This document shows positions 17,313 through 24,842 of a stretch of DNA of 64,000 bases, piece after piece. Source of the DNA: JAWRCU01 sp033542235 (GTDB lineage: Bacteria; Pseudomonadota; Alphaproteobacteria; Rhizobiales; Rhizobiaceae); contig NZ_JAWRCU010000009.1 in assembly GCF_033542235.1 (NCBI RefSeq), positions 1 through 64,000 on the forward strand. Direction: 5' to 3'. The first letter of the stretch is position 1. Each line of letters opens with the position of its first letter. The position numbers and the translations under genes were made by a program. The notes under the pieces were generated by a model that ran no database searches, was not told the DNA's origin, and saw nothing but the letters and a program-made list of their open reading frames with translations.

Positions 17313-17978
17313 ATGACAACCGCCCTGCAATTCGGCCCGGTTCTCGTGCATCTCGACAGGTTGCTCTGGGGCCTGTCGCAGACCATCGTCTACGCGGCGC
17401 TGTCCATCGTCTTCGGCACGATTGTCGGAATATTCGGAGCCGTTGGTCGCAGCTATGGCCCGCGCTGGCTGTCGCGGCTGATCGGCCTCTATGTCGAGCT
17501 CATCCGCAACACGCCGTTGCTCATCCAGCTCTACATCGTTTTCTTCTCGCTTCCGCTGATCGGAATGAAGTTCACGCCGGGGACCTCGGCCGTGATCGCG
17601 CTGTCGATCCATCTTGGCGCCTATGCCACCGAGATCCTGCGCGCCGGCGTCGAATCCATTCCTGCTGGCCAGGTCGAGGCGGCCAAATCGCTGGGCTTGA
17701 GCCCTTATCGGATTGTGCGCCATGTCGTCCTCGCCCCCGCAGTGCGGGCGGTTTACCCGTCACTATCGGCGCAGTTCATCCTGCAGCTGATGGGTACATC
17801 GATTGTCGGCGCCATCGCCGCGGAGGAGCTCACGGCCATCGCCAACAATCTGGTCATGCAGACCTTCCGGAGCTTCGAGGTCTACATCGTGGTGGCTGTC
17901 ATCTATTTCGTGGCCGTGCAGCTCGCGAGCCTGCTGTTTGCGGGGGTCGGGCGGTTTCTGTTCCGGTGGAAGCAATGA
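17313..17978 (+). CDS. Amino-acid-type ABC transporter permease 1
   Basis: A 221-residue membrane subunit of the HisM/GlnP group with about five transmembrane helices. ELIRNTPLLIQLYIVFF near residue 62 is the family signature, and the ATPase-docking loop reads AGQVEAAKSLGLSPYRIVRHVVLAPAVR near 118-143. GACGGGAG precedes the ATG. Its stop overlaps the start of the second permease (ATGA). Confidence 0.9.
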   Translation: MTTALQFGPVLVHLDRLLWGLSQTIVYAALSIVFGTIVGIFGAVGRSYGPRWLSRLIGLYVELIRNTPLLIQLYIVFFSLPLIGMKFTPGTSAVIALSIHLGAYATEILRAGVESIPAGQVEAAKSLGLSPYRIVRHVVLAPAVRAVYPSLSAQFILQLMGTSIVGAIAAEELTAIANNLVMQTFRSFEVYIVVAVIYFVAVQLASLLFAGVGRFLFRWKQ

Positions 17979-18664
17979 GCCTGCGTGATTTTGGCCCCAA
18001 TGAGCTGATGTTCATCTTGCTCGCCGCACGCTGGACCATCGTGCTTGCACTGATCGCCTTCATCGGCGGCGGCGTGCTTGGCATGGTGATCGCCGCGCTC
18101 CGCGTCGCGCCGGTGGGGGCGCTGCGCTGGCTGGCTGCTGTCTACATCCAGTTCTTCATGGGAACGCCGCTGCTCATCCAGCTCTTCATGGCCTATTACG
18201 GCTCGTCGCTGCTCGGCTATCGGCCTGATGTCTGGACCGCCGCCGCGCTCACCTTCTGCCTGAACGGCGGGGCGTTCTTCGGCGAGATCTTTCGGGGTGC
18301 CATCGAGGCGATCCCGAAGGGACAGTGGGAGGCTTCCACGGCGCTCGGCTTCCGCTTCCTGCGCACTCTGCGGCTGGTGATCGTCCCGCAGGCGGTGCGG
18401 CTGATGCTACCGCCGGCAGTCGGATTCATGGTGCAGATCGTGAAGTCGACATCCGTCGCTTCGCTGATCGGCTTCACGGAGGTCGCCCGCGCCTCGGTGC
18501 AGATCAACACCGTCACATTCGAGCCGGTGCTGGTGTTCGGCACTGCCTCGGCGATCTATTTCGCGTTGTGCTGGCCGCTCTCGCTCCTGTCCACCCGGCT
18601 TGAAAGGCGGTTCGCCGTCGGTGTCGCGCGCAAGCTCGAGCAGCCGCTCGTGATGTCCGCGTGA
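17975..18664 (+). CDS. Amino-acid-type ABC transporter permease 2
   Basis: A 229-residue homologue of the preceding permease, with YIQFFMGTPLLIQLFMAYY and the loop KGQWEASTALGFRFLRTLRLVIVPQAVR. The ATG at 17975 is coupled to the upstream stop and has GGTGGAAG before it. The gene is followed directly by convergent DNA: the expected GlnQ/HisP-type ATPase is missing from the cluster, so energising must come from an unlinked subunit. Confidence 0.9.
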   Translation: MSLRDFGPNELMFILLAARWTIVLALIAFIGGGVLGMVIAALRVAPVGALRWLAAVYIQFFMGTPLLIQLFMAYYGSSLLGYRPDVWTAAALTFCLNGGAFFGEIFRGAIEAIPKGQWEASTALGFRFLRTLRLVIVPQAVRLMLPPAVGFMVQIVKSTSVASLIGFTEVARASVQINTVTFEPVLVFGTASAIYFALCWPLSLLSTRLERRFAVGVARKLEQPLVMSA

Positions 18665-18723
18665 GGCGAGGGGCTCAGGCAGCTACGCTCGGACTTTCGC
18701 TCCGCTCGCCCAATTTCTTGCAG

Positions 18724-19905
18724 CTATTGTGACTGCTTTGCAGCTCCCTGCCGTGTGCCGAGCCGCTTCTCCCATCCCTTCGCATGCACGTTGAGATAGG
18801 CGTCCGGATCGTAAGGGTGAGCCTCGATGGCCTCGATATTGAGATCGATGCCGAGCCCTGGAGCGTCCGGCAACGACAGATGGCCATTCGCCGGTTCGAT
18901 CGTCGGATGCCAGGTGACGAGATCACGCGTCCAAGGGTCGTTGAAGGCGTCGAAATGCTCCTGGATCAGGAAGTTGGGAACCGCCGCGGCGAGTTGCAGG
19001 CAGACCGCGGTCGCCACAGGTCCGCCGCTCTGGTGGGGGGCGATGTAGCTGCCATGCGCAAGGGCGAGATTTGCGACCTGCAACGTAGGCCCTATGCCCC
19101 CAAGCGACATCGGCTCCGGCTGGAATATGTTGACGCCGCCGCCGGCCGCCAGCGTGTAGAACTGGCCGACCGTATCGTACATCTCGCCCGTGGCGACAGG
19201 GATTGGCGAGCGGTGCGCAACTTCATGCACGGTCTCCTGACGATCGCGCGACGTCGGCTCCTCCCACCAGTAGATGTCGAGGTCGGCAAACCTCTGCGCG
19301 GCTTGCAGCGCCGCTATCTCGGTGAAGCGCGCATGCACGTCGATAAGGATCAGCGTGTCGGCGGGCAGTCGTTCGCGCAACGTCCGGCAGATCTCGTAGG
19401 ACAGATCGAGCTCCTCGCGGGAAATAAATCCCTGGGCCGTGCCGAACGGATCGAGCTTGAACGCCTTGAAGCCCTTGGCCAGCACAGCCCGGGCTGCTTC
19501 CAGGAACGCCTCCGGCGTCCGCTCCGTACGGTACCAGCCGTTCGCATAGCCGAGGACCGAGCCGCGCACGCGGCCGCCCAGCAGCTGATGAATCGGCACG
19601 CCGAGGCTCTTGCCGAGAATGTCCCAGCAAGCGACTTCGATTGCGGCAATCACCGTCCTGTGGATGTGGCCGCCGTCGAGCGAGACGCTGTCCAGCAGGC
19701 GCTTGGCCAACTCCGTGATGCGGAGCGGATCCTGCCCGACGGCCAGATGCCTCAGCTCGTGAACGCCCGCTTCGGTTGTTCTGATGAAGCCGTTGAGCGT
19801 GCCTTCTCCGATGCCGTGGATCCCCTGATCCGTATGGACTTTGACGAAGAGCCAGTTCTTCCAGCCGGCCCCGACGGTAAAGGTCTCGATGTCGGTGATC
19901 TTCAT
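18724..19905 (-). CDS. Enolase-superfamily acid-sugar dehydratase (second copy)
   Basis: A 393-residue mandelate-racemase-type enzyme, distinct from that at 6716. Metal ligands are the Asp of LIDVHARF, the Glu of WWEEPT and the Glu of ATGEMYD; the His two residues after the first ligand and the His of APHQSGGP would serve as general acid and base, and IQEHFD supplies the last barrel Glu. This DxH plus late His layout is that of galactonate/gluconate-type dehydratases. It is the last gene of the operon SDR, transketolase N, transketolase C, dehydratase, starting 10 bases after the transketolase stop. Confidence 0.87.
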   Translation of the reverse strand: MKITDIETFTVGAGWKNWLFVKVHTDQGIHGIGEGTLNGFIRTTEAGVHELRHLAVGQDPLRITELAKRLLDSVSLDGGHIHRTVIAAIEVACWDILGKSLGVPIHQLLGGRVRGSVLGYANGWYRTERTPEAFLEAARAVLAKGFKAFKLDPFGTAQGFISREELDLSYEICRTLRERLPADTLILIDVHARFTEIAALQAAQRFADLDIYWWEEPTSRDRQETVHEVAHRSPIPVATGEMYDTVGQFYTLAAGGGVNIFQPEPMSLGGIGPTLQVANLALAHGSYIAPHQSGGPVATAVCLQLAAAVPNFLIQEHFDAFNDPWTRDLVTWHPTIEPANGHLSLPDAPGLGIDLNIEAIEAHPYDPDAYLNVHAKGWEKRLGTRQGAAKQSQ

Positions 19906-19915
19906 GGCAGACGAC

Positions 19916-20893
19916 TCATGTGAGTTCGGCGATACTGGCCACGACCGCCTCGGTCGTCAGGCCATAGCGCGCCTGCAGGGTTGGGACAGCGCCGCATTCG
20001 ATATACCGGTCAGGCAGCCCGATGCGCGTGACCTTGCGAGCGATGCCGGCATCGAACAGGGTCTCTACCACCAGGCTCGCCAGGCCGCCGACCGCAACAT
20101 GGTTCTCGGCGGTGACGACGCGATCGACTCCTGCGGCGAATGCTGCCACTGCCTCGGCATCGAAGGGCTTGATGGTCGGCACGTGCAGGACCGCGACCGA
20201 GGCCACCTCTTTTGCCAGGATCTCGGCCGCATCCAGCGCACGTTCGGTCATGAAACCGGTCGAGATGATGCCGACATCCTTGCCCTCGCGCAGCTGCCGT
20301 GCCTTGCCGATCTCGAACCTGTAGCCCGGATCGAAGACCGCCGGCACGGCGCCGCGCAGGAGGCGCATGTAGACCGGGCCGTGATAGGCGGCGATCGCTT
20401 CCGTAGCCGCCTCGATCTCGATGGCATCACACGGGTCGATGATCGTCAGGCCGGGAATCATCCGCATCAATGCGAGATCTTCGATCGCCTGGTGGGTGCC
20501 GCCATAGCCGGTGGTGAGGCCCGGCAGGCCGGCGATGATCTTGACGTTGAGGTTCGAATGGGCGAGCGCGATCGCGACGAAGTCGAAGGCGCGCCGGCTG
20601 GCGAACACGCCGTAAGTCGTCGCAAACGGAACCAGCCCGGTGCGGGCTAGGCCGGCGGCGACCGCGACAAGGTTCTGTTCCGCCATGCCGATATTGAAGA
20701 AGCGCTCAGGGAAGGCATCCCGGAACGGGAGGATATCGGTGTATTTGCCAAGGTCGGCCGTGAGCCCGACAATCTCGGGGCGCTCGTGGCCAAGCCGCGT
20801 CAGCGCTCGGCCGAAGGGCGCATCGATGGTCGGCCGTGCTGCGCCAACTGCCTCGTTCTCGCCCATGGCGAGTGTCCTTGCTGGTGCGCTCAT
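19916..20893 (-). CDS. Split transketolase, C-terminal subunit
   Basis: A 325-residue protein with the transketolase pyrimidine-binding domain (FFNIGMAEQNLVAVAAGLA, with the catalytic Glu of AEQN) and the C-terminal transketolase domain (from about residue 200, VGIISTGFMTERALDAA). It works with the adjacent N-terminal subunit to transfer a two-carbon ketol unit. The ATG overlaps the stop of that subunit (ATGA). Split transketolases are used in special sugar pathways such as apulose phosphate or sulfosugar breakdown; which one applies here is unknown. Confidence 0.9.
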   Translation of the reverse strand: MSAPARTLAMGENEAVGAARPTIDAPFGRALTRLGHERPEIVGLTADLGKYTDILPFRDAFPERFFNIGMAEQNLVAVAAGLARTGLVPFATTYGVFASRRAFDFVAIALAHSNLNVKIIAGLPGLTTGYGGTHQAIEDLALMRMIPGLTIIDPCDAIEIEAATEAIAAYHGPVYMRLLRGAVPAVFDPGYRFEIGKARQLREGKDVGIISTGFMTERALDAAEILAKEVASVAVLHVPTIKPFDAEAVAAFAAGVDRVVTAENHVAVGGLASLVVETLFDAGIARKVTRIGLPDRYIECGAVPTLQARYGLTTEAVVASIAELT

Positions 20894-21738
20894 TGCAGGG
20901 CTCCCACGCTGCGCTCGAAATCGGCGATGATGCCGTCCCATTCGCGGACATCGACACGAAAGAAATGCGATTTCTCGCTGGTTTCGATGCGCGGCACACC
21001 CTTTCCGGGCAAGGTGCGGAGCACGATTGCCTTCGGCCGGCCGTCGCGTGCGCGCGCCGAGGCCAGGGCGGCAACCACAGCTTCCATGTCGTTGCCGTCG
21101 ACCTCGGAAACATCCCAGCCGAAAGCGCGCCACTTGTCCGCAACGGGCTCCATGTCGAGCACGACCGGACCGTCGGCCTGAATGCCGTTGCAGTCGACCA
21201 GCGCCACCAGCCTGTCGAGCTTGAAATGGCTGGCCGACATCGCGGCCTCCCAGGTCGATCCTTCCTGCATTTCCCCATCCGACAGTTCGACGAACACCCG
21301 CGCGTCGGAGCCGAGAAGCCTGAGGCCGAGTGCCTGCCCGACGCCTTGGCCGAGACCGTGCCCAAGCGAGCCGCCGATCACCTCCACTCCAGGGGTGGTG
21401 TCTAGCGTCGACATCTCCAGCCGACTGTCATCGGCGCCGTAAGTGACGAGCTCTTCGACGGGGATGATTCCGGCCTCGGCAAGCGCCGCCCATAGAGCGA
21501 TCGAATAATGGCCGGTCGAAAGCAGAAACCGGTCTCGCTCTGCCCAGGCGAGATTTTCCGGATCATAGCGCAGCTCATGGAAGTAAAGGGCTGCCAGGAC
21601 ATCCGCTATGCCAAGTCCCTGGCCGATATAACCCTGGCCCTGGCCGCGCGCCATGGTCAGCATATGGCGGCGAAGGTTTGTTGCCCGGGCGCGCAGGGCG
21701 GCGATATCGGGCTGGCCGGGGGGAGAGTTGCGCAGCAT
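20890..21738 (-). CDS. Split transketolase, N-terminal subunit
   Basis: A 282-residue thiamine-diphosphate-binding half. LGHGLGQGVGQALG and SDGEMQEGSTWEA, with the Asn of VDCNG about 30 residues later, form the TPP/Mg site; the canonical GDG is SDG here. STGHYSIALWAAL near residue 70 is typical of the split family. The start at 21738 lies five bases after the stop of the SDR upstream, and an AAGGA site is 12-15 bases before it. No sugar kinase is in the window, so the phosphorylated substrate would have to be made elsewhere. Confidence 0.9.
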   Translation of the reverse strand: MLRNSPPGQPDIAALRARATNLRRHMLTMARGQGQGYIGQGLGIADVLAALYFHELRYDPENLAWAERDRFLLSTGHYSIALWAALAEAGIIPVEELVTYGADDSRLEMSTLDTTPGVEVIGGSLGHGLGQGVGQALGLRLLGSDARVFVELSDGEMQEGSTWEAAMSASHFKLDRLVALVDCNGIQADGPVVLDMEPVADKWRAFGWDVSEVDGNDMEAVVAALASARARDGRPKAIVLRTLPGKGVPRIETSEKSHFFRVDVREWDGIIADFERSVGALQ

Positions 21739-21743
21739 CTTGC

Positions 21744-22535
21744 TCAATCCTTGTCCAGTCCGCCCGACATGTTGAGCCGCTCGGCCGTCATATATTGAGG
21801 GGCATCGAGTGCGAGCCATACGACTGCATCGGCGACTTCGGCGATCTCGGCGCGGCGGCCAAGCGGAATGCGGCGCGTTCGCTCGTCAAGGAAAGCCTGC
21901 AGGTCGTCGCGGCCGTTGACGCGGGCGAGGTCGATCTCGGTCGAACGCTGCATCTCGGTATCCATCATGCCGGGCGCCAGGCTGTTGACCAGCACGCCGT
22001 ATGGGGCGAGGGCGACTGCGGCCGCACGAGTGATGGAATCGACGCCCGCCTTGCTCGCCGTGTAGGCCGTATAGTCAGGCAGCGCCATGCGCGAACCAGG
22101 CGAGGTGATGTTCACGATGCGGCCGGACCGCTGGTCGCGCATCACCCGGCCGGCCGCCTTGCAAGCCATGGCAAGCGCGGTGACGTTGAGAGCAAGCGTC
22201 CGGGTCCAGGCTTTGTGAGTCGCTTCCAGAAACGGTTCGATGACGCCATAGCCGGCATTGTTGACCAGGACATCGATCCCGCCCCAGCGCTCGACAACTC
22301 TCTGGATGGCTGCTTCCGGCGCACCCTCGAGGGTAAGGTCGGAGACGATCTCCTCGATTTCAACGCCGTGGCTGCGTGCCAGCTGAGCGGTTTCGGCGGT
22401 TCCGGCAGCGTTGATGTCGGCAATGCCGACGGCGCAACCTCTTGCGGCAAGCTGGATTACGACCTCGCGGCCGAGGCCCCCGGCAGCGCCGGTCACCAGG
22501 GCCCGTGCGCGCCATTTCTGCGTTCGACTAGACAC
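21744..22535 (-). CDS. SDR-family oxidoreductase
   Basis: A complete classical SDR of 263 residues with TGAAGGLG near residue 15, NNAG near 92, the catalytic Ser in NITSPGS and the YTASK active site near 157. It probably oxidises a sugar or polyol. The GTG start at 22535 has GGAGGAG seven bases upstream. It is the first gene of the minus-strand operon and is divergent from the GntR/UTRA regulator; an operator-like TGTTACCGGTACCATA lies 35 bases before it. Confidence 0.88.
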   Translation of the reverse strand: MSSRTQKWRARALVTGAAGGLGREVVIQLAARGCAVGIADINAAGTAETAQLARSHGVEIEEIVSDLTLEGAPEAAIQRVVERWGGIDVLVNNAGYGVIEPFLEATHKAWTRTLALNVTALAMACKAAGRVMRDQRSGRIVNITSPGSRMALPDYTAYTASKAGVDSITRAAAVALAPYGVLVNSLAPGMMDTEMQRSTEIDLARVNGRDDLQAFLDERTRRIPLGRRAEIAEVADAVVWLALDAPQYMTAERLNMSGGLDKD

Positions 22536-22569
22536 TCGTCTCCTCCCAGCGAATTCGCCTTCGATGTGT

Positions 22570-22585
22570 TGTTACCGGTACCATA
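22570..22585. promoter_or_regulatory. LacI-type operator-like site TGTTACCGGTACCATA
   Basis: A 16-base inverted repeat centred on CCGG. It resembles the gluconate-type LacI-family operator ATGTTACCGGTAACAT. A related palindrome, TTGGTACCGGTATCAA, lies at 23630-23645 before the ribose-type importer. No LacI-family gene is in the window. Confidence 0.5.
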
Positions 22586-22676
22586 TGTCTGCTGTCAATC
22601 GTGTCGTTTATGGTGCTGCCATCGTCGCAGACGCTTCGTTTCGGGCGGTAGTCCCGCTGGTCTGGCGGTCCGGAAG

Positions 22677-22686
22677 CTATTATAAT
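22677..22686. promoter_or_regulatory. Operator copy, inverted (CTATTATAAT)
   Basis: Exact complement of ATTATAATAG, the core seen at 16183 and 23527, 27 bases before the GntR/UTRA start. This suggests autoregulation. Confidence 0.55.
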
Positions 22687-22712
22687 GGGTTAGCAAAACG
22701 ATATTCGCGCTT

Positions 22713-23483
22713 ATGGATCATCCCGTTTCAACTGTTGATTTTCTTCCGCGGCGCTCGCTCTTGCGCGTCAACGGTCCGCTGTATCGGCAAGTTGCCGATA
22801 TCCTGCGCGAGCCGATCGGTAACGGGTCGTTTCCCGTCGGCAGCGAATTGCCGAAGGAAGCGGCGATCGCCGAGCACTTCGGCGTCAGCCTTATCACTGT
22901 GCGACAGGCCCTGCGTGACCTCGAGGGAGACGGGCTGATTCGCAAGCGCTCGGCCAAACCGGCGGTTGTCGTTGCCCGCAGTCCCTCGGTTAGCCTGAGC
23001 TGGAACTTCAAGAATTTCGCCGATATGGCCGCCTTCACCAAGGATGCGCAACTCACGATCAAGTCCTATCGTAAGGAGAAATCGCCCGTCCTGTCCCGCC
23101 ACCTGGGCGTTCCGAGAGGCGATGCCGGCTATTGCCTGCGCAGCGTTCTGTCCGTAGGCGAACAGAAGAAGGCGCATGTCACGACTTATTTTCCGCCGGA
23201 TGTCGGCGCACGGCTGAAGCGCGAAGATTTCTCCGACGTGCTGATCTTCCGCTCCGTGCAGAACCAGCTCGGCTTGCGCCTCGTGGTCGCTCACGTCACC
23301 GTTCGCGCAGAACTCGCCGACGAGGCGCTCGCCGCTGATCTCGACATAGCGGCAGGCGATCCGATCCTTACGGTCGAAATGCTCTATCAGTCGGCCGATC
23401 AACGGAATATCGAGTTCTCGATCGCGCGCCATCCCGCCGAGAAATTCAGCATCACCTGGGATGCGCCGAACAATCTGACTTGA
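22713..23483 (+). CDS. GntR-family regulator, HutC/UTRA subfamily
   Basis: A 256-residue transcription factor. The winged helix (about residues 22-88) contains PLYRQVADILREPIGNGSF, GSELPKEAAIAEHFGVSLITVRQALRDLEGDGLIRKR, the normal GntR layout; the UTRA effector domain spans about 110-245. UTRA domains bind small ligands such as sugars or sugar phosphates. It stands alone between the transketolase operon and the ribose-type importer operon, and the TTATAATAG-type sites near it and at both ABC loci make it the best candidate for the common regulator. Confidence 0.9.
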   Translation: MDHPVSTVDFLPRRSLLRVNGPLYRQVADILREPIGNGSFPVGSELPKEAAIAEHFGVSLITVRQALRDLEGDGLIRKRSAKPAVVVARSPSVSLSWNFKNFADMAAFTKDAQLTIKSYRKEKSPVLSRHLGVPRGDAGYCLRSVLSVGEQKKAHVTTYFPPDVGARLKREDFSDVLIFRSVQNQLGLRLVVAHVTVRAELADEALAADLDIAAGDPILTVEMLYQSADQRNIEFSIARHPAEKFSITWDAPNNLT

Positions 23484-23526
23484 AGTCACAGACAGTCGAG
23501 AATCGCGGTATGGACTGGCTCATAAA

Positions 23527-23541
23527 ATTATAATAGCATCA
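23527..23541. promoter_or_regulatory. Operator copy ATTATAATAGCATCA
   Basis: Fifteen-base exact match to 16183-16197, 168 bases before the ribose-type binding protein. Together with 23630-23645 it marks the promoter region of the importer operon. Confidence 0.6.
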
Positions 23542-23629
23542 TAGCTAGTGGGCCGTTACGGGAGGATCGCAATCGCCGAATCAATTCTTCTGGTGATGAG
23601 GGAGCTCAGCCTCACATTGACAAGGCAAA

Positions 23630-23645
23630 TTGGTACCGGTATCAA
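23630..23645. promoter_or_regulatory. LacI-type operator-like site TTGGTACCGGTATCAA
   Basis: A 16-base palindrome with one mismatched pair, 64 bases before the binding-protein gene; its partner is at 22570-22585. Its position is suitable for repression. Confidence 0.5.
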
Positions 23646-23708
23646 ACCAGAGTCAACAAAGGTGGCGAAGACTGCCGGGAGCGTGCAGGAAACGCAGGAG
23701 GAGAAGCT

Positions 23709-24779
23709 ATGAAGATGAGGAATCTCTGCGCGGGATTCGCGGCAGCTGCCGTGATCGCCGCCGCGATCGGTGCGGCACCAGCCGTCCGAGCGGAAGACAA
23801 GAAGCCTTACGTTATCTATCTCTCGAACAACTTCGTCGGCAACGACTGGCGCCAGCAGATGGAGCGCGTCGCGACGGTCTCGGTGAACAAGGGACCTCTT
23901 AAAGGTCGCGTCGATCTCAAGATCGAGAATGTCGACAACACCGTTCAGGCCCAGATCAACTCGCTGAATAACATCATCAGGCAAAAGCCCGACGCCATTC
24001 TGGTCGACGCAGGTTCGGATTCGGCGCTGAATCCGACGATCAAGAAGGCCTGCGCCGCCGGCATCGTGGTCATCAGTTTCGACCAGGTCGTGACGGAGCC
24101 CTGCGCGCTGGCGGTCGCCTCCGACTGGGATCGCATTCCGGCGGTGCTGGCCGAATGGATGGTCAAGCAACTCGGCGGAAAAGGTAATGTCATCGTCGAT
24201 CGCGGTCTTGCCGGCGCGCCGATTTCTGCCCAACTGCAGAATGGCTACGAGAAAGTGCTGTCGAAGTACCCCGACATCAAGATCGTCGGCTACTACAATG
24301 GCGAGTACGCGCTCGGACCCGAGCAGTCCGGCGTTGCCTCGCTGCTTGCCGCCAACCCGAAGGTGGACGGCATACTGACACAGGGCTACGGCTCCGGCGC
24401 CATTCAGGCGTTGAAGGATGCCGGCCGCCCGATCGTGCCGGTAGTCGGCTTTTCGTATAACGGGTCTGCGCTCGCCTGCGCTCAGACCCAGGGCGCGAAA
24501 TGCATCCTCGGCTCAAATCCGGCCTATCTGTCATCCGAGGCAATCAAGCTCGCCGTCGACATCCTTGATACGGGCAAGAAGCCCGCGGATCGTTCGGTGT
24601 CCGTCAAAGGCGACTTCGTGACCACCGACCCGTTTGAGTCCGAGCTCTATCCGGGCACCAAGATGATCAAGATCAAGATTGGCGAGAACGCCTTTCCGGA
24701 TCAGCCGCCCGGCCTCACTCTGCCCATCACGCCTGATTGGGTAGAGATCACGGCCGCCGAAGCTGCCGGCACAAAGTAA
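23709..24779 (+). CDS. Ribose-type sugar ABC substrate-binding protein
   Basis: A 356-residue periplasmic binding protein of the pentose/hexose (PBP1, RbsB-like) class. A Sec signal peptide ends near AVRAED (residue about 27). The mature part begins YVIYLSNNFVGNDWRQQM and has QAQINSLNNIIRQKPDAILVDAGS near residue 80, the usual hinge and ligand region. GGAGGAG precedes the ATG. An ATPase, two permeases and a lactonase follow, so the ligand is probably an aldose or its lactone. Confidence 0.92.
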   Translation: MKMRNLCAGFAAAAVIAAAIGAAPAVRAEDKKPYVIYLSNNFVGNDWRQQMERVATVSVNKGPLKGRVDLKIENVDNTVQAQINSLNNIIRQKPDAILVDAGSDSALNPTIKKACAAGIVVISFDQVVTEPCALAVASDWDRIPAVLAEWMVKQLGGKGNVIVDRGLAGAPISAQLQNGYEKVLSKYPDIKIVGYYNGEYALGPEQSGVASLLAANPKVDGILTQGYGSGAIQALKDAGRPIVPVVGFSYNGSALACAQTQGAKCILGSNPAYLSSEAIKLAVDILDTGKKPADRSVSVKGDFVTTDPFESELYPGTKMIKIKIGENAFPDQPPGLTLPITPDWVEITAAEAAGTK

Positions 24780-24798
24780 GTTGGGGCTGTAGGACTTG

Positions 24799-24829
24799 CC
24801 TCCCGGCGCGGTCAGCGCCGGGAGGTCTT
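24799..24829 (+). terminator. Hairpin between binding protein and ATPase genes
   Basis: An 11-base-pair GC-rich stem (CCTCCCGGCGC / GCGCCGGGAGG) with a five-base loop and a short T-rich tail (TCTTTT). It is probably a partial terminator or RNA stabiliser that gives more binding protein than transporter, as is common in ABC operons. Confidence 0.6.
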
Positions 24830-24842
24830 TTGGGCAAAGCCA

